Positions 39,832 to 44,078 of a stretch of DNA of 44,078 bases are shown in pieces (the first letter of the stretch is position 1; the number at the start of each line of letters is the position of its first letter). The position numbers and the translations under genes were made by a program. The notes beneath the pieces are model-generated. The model saw nothing but the letters and a program-made list of their open reading frames with translations. It was not told where the DNA came from and did no database searches. Location of the stretch: NCBI GenBank assembly GCA_947476335.1, contig CANJQH010000021.1, forward strand, positions 1 through 44,078, written 5' to 3'. This stretch comes from Anaerolineae bacterium. GTDB lineage: Bacteria > Chloroflexota > Anaerolineae > J036 > Brachytrichaceae.

Positions 39832-40785
39832 TCACATCATTGGGTGGCGGAATGCCGCTGAATAGCGGTTGGTCACGTGGTGTTCGAGCTGACGTTCGAT
39901 GTCGGCGAGTAGCGAGCTGGCGCCGAAGCGGAAGAGGTCGGGCCGCAGCCAGTCGTCGCCGAGTTCCTCTTTCATGAGGATCATCCAGTCCAGGGCTTGT
40001 TTGGCGGTGCGAATGCCGCCAGCGGGCTTAAATCCGACGATGTGGCTAGTTTTTTCGCGGTAATCGCGGATTGCGCGTGCCATCGTCAAGCCGACGGGCA
40101 GGGTGGCGTTGACGGTGACTTTGCCAGTGGATGTTTTGATGAAATCGGCGCCGCCCATCATGCAGACGAGGCTGGCTTGTTGCACGTTGCGCAGTGTGGC
40201 AAGTTCGCCGGTTTCGAGGATGGTTTTGAGGTGTGCGTGTCCGCAGGCGTGGCGATAGGCGCAAATTTCGTCATAGAGGGCGCGCCAGTTGCCCGTGAGC
40301 ACGTGGCGGCGGGAGATGACGATGTCGATTTCGGCGGCGCCGGCTTCGACGGAGTGCTCGATCTCTTGTATGCGCAGGGCGAAGGGCGTCATGCCGGCGG
40401 GAAACCCGGTGGAGACGGCGGCGACGGGGATGCCGGAGCCGTGCAGGGCTTCGACGGCGGTGCGCACCATTTCATGAAATACGCAGACCGCACCGACGTG
40501 CAGGTGCAGCGGCCCGGCGTGAAGAGCGTCGGTGATATCGCTGCGCAGCGGGCGACGGGCTTTGGCGCACAGCCTTTGCACATTACCGGGTGTGTCATCG
40601 CCCTGCAGGGTGGTGAGGTCGATCAGGGTGATTGCGCGCATGAGCCATGCGGCTTGCCAGGCTTGCTTGACGGTGCGGCGTCCAGGCAGGCTGGCGGTGC
40701 GGCGCTCGACGGCGCTGCGATTGACGCGCACGCGTTCGACCCAGTTGAGGTCGAGGGGGGTGCCGGGGTTTCGTGCGTGTGACAT
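39832..40785 (-). CDS. deoC: Deoxyribose-phosphate aldolase, long (human DERA-like) type
   Basis: A 317-residue class I aldolase cleaving 2-deoxyribose 5-phosphate to glyceraldehyde 3-phosphate and acetaldehyde. The Schiff-base lysine is Lys217 in FIKTSTGK, helped by Asp154 (EIDIVI) and the lysine of GFKPAGGIR. The N-terminal 60 residues (LNWVERVRVNRSAVERR...RRTVKQAWQAAWLMRAITLIDLTTLQGDDT) and the end (GASSLLADIERQLEHHVTNRYSA) resemble human DERA rather than the 220-260-residue E. coli or Thermotoga enzymes. No other deo gene is in the window. The ATG at 40785 heads a divergent pair with the GNAT gene. Confidence 0.94.
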   Translation of the reverse strand: MSHARNPGTPLDLNWVERVRVNRSAVERRTASLPGRRTVKQAWQAAWLMRAITLIDLTTLQGDDTPGNVQRLCAKARRPLRSDITDALHAGPLHLHVGAVCVFHEMVRTAVEALHGSGIPVAAVSTGFPAGMTPFALRIQEIEHSVEAGAAEIDIVISRRHVLTGNWRALYDEICAYRHACGHAHLKTILETGELATLRNVQQASLVCMMGGADFIKTSTGKVTVNATLPVGLTMARAIRDYREKTSHIVGFKPAGGIRTAKQALDWMILMKEELGDDWLRPDLFRFGASSLLADIERQLEHHVTNRYSAAFRHPMM

Positions 40786-40969
40786 GGTTGTGAATGGCGA
40801 GTATTTTTGTCGACGACGATAGTGTACAGCGGCGCTGTGTGTTTTGTCGCTTACGCTCTTAAACCTTTACATGGGCGTAATTTGGCGTTCCTGCCCTGCG
40901 ATTTTTGATAGCAAGGATCTTTTTTGTTCGTGACCGACTGCTTTCAAATCACTGGATGCGCCTGACAAT
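40786..40969. promoter_or_regulatory. Divergent promoter region between DeoC and GNAT genes
   Basis: This 184-base gap separates two divergent genes and must contain both promoters. I see AT-rich segments but no pair of boxes I can assign with confidence. Confidence 0.4.
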
Positions 40970-41509
40970 ATGTGGATGCGACGCGAGGTTATTTTGGCCA
41001 CTCCTGTGCATCAGCCGCTGCTGCGGCAGATGTTTGAGCTGTATGCGCACGAGTTCAGTGCTTGGAATGAAGAGGATGTGGATATGGAGGGTCGTTTTAC
41101 GCCGGATGATTTTCTGGCAGATGGCTGGCGGCGGCGCGGCGGCGTAGGACGGTATTTGCTGCGGATCGATGGTCGGTGGGCCGGATTTGCATTCGTGGAG
41201 CGGGGTAGTTATGTAGCGCCGGGCCGGGCGTCAAACTGGCTGATGGACGAATTTTTTGTGTTGCTGCGTTATCGCGGGCGGGGGCTGGGGGAGTGGTTTG
41301 CACGCGAGTTGTTCGGGCGGATGCCTGGCGTCTGGGAGATGGGCCAGATTGTGGCGAACACTGGGGCGACGGCGTTTTGGCGCGCGGTATTGCGGCGGAC
41401 GGCGATGGGAGGCACATTTGAGGAGCGTAGGGTCGACAATGAGGTATGGCAGGGACCTGTGCAGGTGGCGCGGATCGTGGGAGAGAGTCAGAGGCGCGGG
41501 TCAGAGTAG
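40970..41509 (+). CDS. GNAT-family N-acetyltransferase
   Basis: A 179-residue acetyltransferase. The acetyl-CoA loop is RYRGRGLGEWFARELF (about residues 103-118), preceded by the beta-strand EFFVLL; the early part (YLLRIDGRWAGFAFVERG) gives the usual beta strands. The substrate is unknown. A second in-frame ATG lies six bases downstream (40976). It is the first plus-strand gene after the long minus-strand block. Confidence 0.85.
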   Translation: MWMRREVILATPVHQPLLRQMFELYAHEFSAWNEEDVDMEGRFTPDDFLADGWRRRGGVGRYLLRIDGRWAGFAFVERGSYVAPGRASNWLMDEFFVLLRYRGRGLGEWFARELFGRMPGVWEMGQIVANTGATAFWRAVLRRTAMGGTFEERRVDNEVWQGPVQVARIVGESQRRGSE

Positions 41510-41574
41510 CGAGTTTGCTTCGTGGCTTCGTTGCTTCGGTTGTTTCTCTTCGGGTCTACTACAATCACGTTATT

Positions 41575-41724
41575 ATGCGCAGCCGGCGATCACACCGCAG
41601 CCCTGAAATTTCCACTGGTTCGACTCGCTCACGCTTCACGAATATGTTCGGCGTGGTCATAGTCGTTCTTGTAGTGCTCAGCATGGTGCTGTCTTCGATC
41701 GTCAGTTTGTCTTCTTTGCGATAA
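41575..41724 (+). CDS. Possible tiny single-helix membrane protein
   Basis: A 49-residue frame: a basic N-terminus (MRSRRSHRSPEISTGSTRSRFTNMF) and one hydrophobic helix (GVVIVVLVVLSMVLSSIVSLSS). It lies in the 250 bases between the GNAT and RidA genes, with no Shine-Dalgarno but with a TACAAT box 12 bases before the ATG, so leaderless translation is possible. The family is not recognised and the call rests on shape alone. Confidence 0.4.
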   Translation: MRSRRSHRSPEISTGSTRSRFTNMFGVVIVVLVVLSMVLSSIVSLSSLR

Positions 41725-41759
41725 AAATCATCGTAAAGCTTTTTTACTCAAAAAAAATT

Positions 41760-42146
41760 ATGTCAAATCGTACTGTTGTCCACACCGATGCGGCCCCTAA
41801 GGCGATCGGCCCGTATTCGCAGGCCATTAAGGCCAATGGTTTTGTGTTTCTTGCTGGTCAGACGCCGACGGACCCGGCGACGGGCGACCTGGTCCCCGGC
41901 GGAGTGACGGAGCAGGCGCAGCAGGTGATGAAGAACCTGATCGCTGTGCTTGAGGCGGCGGGCACGGATCTGAAGCACGTCGTGCGCACCGGCGTGTTCC
42001 TGAAGAATATGAACGATTTTGCGGCGATGAACGCGGTCTACGGCAGCTATTTCACGGAGAATCCTCCGGCCCGCTCGACGGTCGAAGTAGCGCGGTTGCC
42101 GAAGGATTGCCTGGTTGAGATCGAGATGACGGCATTGCTGCCATAG
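41760..42146 (+). CDS. RidA/YjgF-family imine deaminase
   Basis: A 128-residue RidA protein. HTDAAPKAIGPYSQAIKANGFVFLAGQTPTDPATGDLVPGG, the loop GVFLKNMNDFAAMNAVYGSYF and PPARSTVEVARLPKDCLVEIEM are diagnostic, including the active-site Arg and Glu. RidA hydrolyses reactive enamine/imine intermediates of PLP enzymes and protects the cell. Full length. No Shine-Dalgarno is visible before the ATG (AAAAAAAATT). It is on the plus strand and stands alone. Confidence 0.95.
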   Translation: MSNRTVVHTDAAPKAIGPYSQAIKANGFVFLAGQTPTDPATGDLVPGGVTEQAQQVMKNLIAVLEAAGTDLKHVVRTGVFLKNMNDFAAMNAVYGSYFTENPPARSTVEVARLPKDCLVEIEMTALLP

Positions 42147-42650
42147 TGTTGCTGACGTAATCGTGCGTCAAGGCAGAAATCAGTGCGGATTGCGCGTTCA
42201 GTGCTGATGTGACGCAGCCCCGGCCCAGATCCTCGGCTGGGGCGCGTCCGCCGAATTCATCGTATCTATCCACGACCGGTAAAAAAATCTAGCCTTGTGA
42301 GGCTGCGCTCTTTGGATTTTTAGCGCGACTCCCTTTGCCTCGGCTGATCGTGTGGTCTGACGGATCCTCTCTTGTTCTCTCTTCGTCTTTTTTCTTCTTT
42401 CTTGATCACTCTTTTCTTGCTTTTCTTACTTATCTTGTCTTGCTTATTTTGCTCAGAGGAAGGCTTGTTTATTTCCAGCCCGACCAATCCAGCAAAAATC
42501 TGCGCCGTATGAGGGTGCATATGCTGGCGTCGTCTGGTTCCCGGGCCTTGCATGAAGTGGCAAGATAGCAAGCGGCGCCACATGCGGAATGTGGGTGTGG
42601 TCTGGAGCGCCGTGCAGCCGATGTGTTTCTTTTCGCCTTTGATCAGTTGA
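42147..42650. other. 504-base stretch without a credible gene
   Basis: Two short frames on opposite strands overlap here but neither shows domains or a good ribosome-binding site. A GC hairpin (CCCCGGCC/GGCTGGGG, about 42219-42247) follows RidA. A pyrimidine-rich tract of about 100 bases runs from 42360 to 42455 on the plus strand. Nothing else is recognisable. Confidence 0.5.
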
Positions 42651-43739
42651 TCAGCGGCAATTTTTATTGATGAGTGCGCCGGTTGATGCGCGGATGCTGT
42701 ATCCGTTGGTGGTTTTTACCACGGTGTACGTGTAATCACGGGTTTCGCAGGTCTGTATCTGGCGCGCCGGATTGGCGTAACTCCAATACTCGCGGCTCGC
42801 CACGGTGTAGGTGTCGCCGTCGATGGCAGTGACGAGAGGCTGCTTGACGAACTCATAGGTAATTTCCAGCGTGCTGCGCAGTGTATTGCCGAGCTTCAGC
42901 ACAGCGGCGAGTTTCTTATTCCATCCGATGGTGGCTTTGTATGCTTGTCCACTCCACGCTGCTGCGATTTTGTCAGCGCCGATTTCGCCTTTGTAATAGG
43001 CGGGCAAAAGAGCATTGGCATCTGCGACAAATTGTGCTGCGGGTTGGGCGTTTACTTCTGCTGTAAATGCAGGGATTGGTACAGCCTGGCTGCGGGTGGC
43101 GATCACCGGCATGGTGGGGGCGGACGTTTCGAGGGGCACGGAGCGGGTCGCGAGTACGATGACGCCCTGTGTATTCCTGGGCGTAGAAGAAGCTGCAGCC
43201 ACAGCAACGACAGGGATGGAACTGGTGCTGGTGGGGGTGGGAAGGGATGCTGTGGGTAAAGCGAGGCTGGGCAGGGCAAGTCCACGCTGCAGGATGCCGG
43301 GCAGAAATACGACGAGCCCAGCGAGTACCACGACGACGGCGATCAAGATTAATGGCATCAGCACGCGCGGCTGTGGAACGATGTCGTATTCCTGCGTTGT
43401 TTCACGTGCAACATTGCGGGCTGGTTGCTTTTGATGGTGGACGGGTTCGTCATCGACATCGGGACTGTCGTCACCGGTGTAATCGTCACTTTCATCGGCA
43501 TCTGTCAGTTCCAGATCCGGATTGAAAGCCCGCGGTCGCAGACGGCGGACGCGCGTCATCAGCTCATTTTGCCGACCTTGCTGTTGCATGGTGCTGATCA
43601 ACCCACGCGTTTTTCCGAAGAAACCGGTTCCGGGGATTTGCTCATAGTCAAGGCCCATGTCACCGCAAAGCGATGCCACTTCGGCCTCCGTGAACTCGCT
43701 GAGCAGGACGTCCCGAAGTTGGCCAAAGGTGGGTTCCAT
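42651..43739 (-). CDS. Transmembrane protein with N-terminal EAD1/bDLD (death-like) domain
   Basis: A 362-residue protein. Residues 1-70 (LRDVLLSEFTEAEVASLCGD, GLDYEQIPGTGFFGKTRGLI, then QNELMTRVRRLRP) match the effector-associated domain 1, also called bacterial death-like domain, an adaptor fold found in caspase- and NACHT-type conflict systems. An acidic linker follows, then one membrane helix at about 127-150 (LMPLILIAVVVVLAGLVVFL). A Ser/Thr/Pro stretch follows, then an exterior alpha/beta domain (VNAQPAAQFVADANALLPAYY, then KIAAAWSGQAYKATIGW), which could be NTF2-like. No effector gene is beside it. ATG 43739 is chosen because the domain begins there; a longer frame starts in the tRNA-Arg. 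The protein would carry a signal across the membrane or anchor an effector at it. Confidence 0.72.
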   Translation of the reverse strand: MEPTFGQLRDVLLSEFTEAEVASLCGDMGLDYEQIPGTGFFGKTRGLISTMQQQGRQNELMTRVRRLRPRAFNPDLELTDADESDDYTGDDSPDVDDEPVHHQKQPARNVARETTQEYDIVPQPRVLMPLILIAVVVVLAGLVVFLPGILQRGLALPSLALPTASLPTPTSTSSIPVVAVAAASSTPRNTQGVIVLATRSVPLETSAPTMPVIATRSQAVPIPAFTAEVNAQPAAQFVADANALLPAYYKGEIGADKIAAAWSGQAYKATIGWNKKLAAVLKLGNTLRSTLEITYEFVKQPLVTAIDGDTYTVASREYWSYANPARQIQTCETRDYTYTVVKTTNGYSIRASTGALINKNCR

Positions 43740-43776
43740 ATCAATTCCGCAGACAGAACAGACAGAAGAGAGGCAG

Positions 43777-43792
43777 TGTTGCACGTGCAACA
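43777..43792. repeat. Perfect 16-bp palindrome between tRNA-Arg and bDLD gene
   Basis: TGTTGCACGTGCAACA. CACGTGCAACATTG (43782-43795) recurs exactly within the bDLD gene at 43403-43416. It could be an operator or part of an att-like site; there is no U-run. Confidence 0.5.
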
Positions 43793-43804
43793 TTGTGAGA
43801 ATGG

Positions 43805-43878
43805 TCCGCCCAGCAGGATTTGAACCCACAACCCCTTGATCCGAAGTCAAGTGCTCTGTCCAGTTGAGCTATGGGCGG
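43805..43878 (-). tRNA. tRNA-Arg (anticodon TCG)
   Basis: A 74-base cloverleaf on the minus strand: acceptor CCGCCCA/TGGGCGG, D-stem GCTC/GAGC, anticodon stem CTTGA/TCAAG with loop CTTCGGA, T-arm GTGGG/CCTGC around TTCAAAT, discriminator A. CCA is encoded next (43802-43804). Confidence 0.93.
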
Positions 43879-43972
43879 ATTTTAAGACTCTACCACAAGG
43901 ACGCTCTGGCGGTGTATCGGGTGCGTCTGCCCAGCAATTCTCAATCTGAAAGGTGGGCGAAGATAGAGGGTG

Positions 43973-44078
43973 ATGAAACTCGATGCAGTCATAAAACAGC
44001 TGCAGGGGCGATGGGCCAGCTTGCCGGATCGGCGCAAGCCGAATAACAATCAGCAATACGAGATGGCGGATGCGGCGA
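43973..44078 (+). CDS. N-terminus of a probable transposase (partial)
   Basis: Thirty-five codons to the right edge: MKLDAVIKQLQGRWASLP, DRRKPNN, QQYEMADAA. The pattern of a Pro-Asp-Arg motif followed by a short Asn-rich stretch and (M)ADAAL resembles the start of DDE transposases found in cyanobacteria and Chloroflexota, which continue with a conserved SAFSVFFTQSPS block. AGAGGG precedes the ATG. The rest is outside the window, so the family is provisional. It stands just upstream of tRNA-Arg, a common integration site. Confidence 0.5.
   Translation, partial: MKLDAVIKQLQGRWASLPDRRKPNNNQQYEMADAA

Noticed and set aside
42320-42583. Two opposing frames of 77 and 87 codons in the pyrimidine tract
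   Set aside because: They arise from low-complexity sequence; the hydrophobic or Lys/Arg-rich stretches simply reflect the CT-rich DNA.

Overview
The window is GC-rich (roughly 60 % by eye) bacterial chromosome. Several traits suggest Chloroflexota: a LytR-CpsA-Psr protein with a Thr/Pro/Val-Ala-rich tail, MoxR-DUF58-DUF4129 and DUF2085 membrane proteins, ALDH16-type and CHAD proteins, and intergenic spaces full of palindromic mini-elements. This assignment is an inference; no rRNA or marker gene is present. About 36 protein genes are visible. Most lie on the minus strand, including an almost unbroken co-directional run from 40.8 kb down to 10.7 kb.

Layout. 0-8 kb: the end of an unknown gene, a nitroreductase gene cut off by nested mini-elements, an aldo/keto reductase and an amidohydrolase (plus strand), then an MBL-fold hydrolase, a HAD phosphatase, an LCP cell-wall protein and an HD-CHAD protein (minus strand). 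8.2-8.7 kb: a gene-free segment with an AT-rich flank and a dense DnaA-box cluster, a candidate replication origin. 8.8-15.8 kb: an M3 oligoendopeptidase, then (minus strand) a TlpA-like thioredoxin, an aldehyde dehydrogenase, a DUF2085 protein, a CDP-paratose-2-epimerase-like enzyme and a Cache/HAMP sensor. 15.8-27.3 kb: an ATP-grasp ligase, a nucleotide-translocase-like transporter, a MinD-like ATPase, a SpoIIE-type PP2C phosphatase, an RsbW-type kinase, STAS, GlgX, STAS, an AGE-family epimerase, a TMEM175-like channel and a DJ-1/PfpI protein. From memory, this closely parallels the cyanobacterial icfG cluster, which links partner-switching signalling to carbon metabolism. 27.5-32.1 kb: a MoxR/DUF58/DUF4129 operon. 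32.3-41 kb: a GH4 glycosidase, a FecR-like anchored protein, biotin carboxylase, tRNA-Asn, an ALDH16-type dehydrogenase and a long, human-like deoxyribose-phosphate aldolase. 41-44 kb (mostly plus strand): GNAT, a tiny membrane protein, RidA, then (minus strand) a membrane protein with an N-terminal death-like (EAD1/bDLD) domain, tRNA-Arg, and the start of a probable transposase gene.

The strongest unexplained structure is a set of mini-elements. Family F1 (six copies) has ends GTAACTACTCAGGCC/GGCCTGAGTAGTTAC, and four copies are flanked by perfect 8-bp direct repeats, each different. Ends starting GTAA plus 8-bp duplications are the hallmark of IS66-family transposition, so F1 looks like an IS66-mobilised MITE. 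Its inner hairpin keeps pairing by compensatory changes. Family F2 (three copies) places the TAA of its CTAAGT end exactly at the stop codon of the neighbouring gene. A third locus (33.7-34.1 kb) has about 25-bp inverted ends around eight copies of an 11-bp repeat. Several convergent gene ends carry inverted repeats built from a locus-specific short word.
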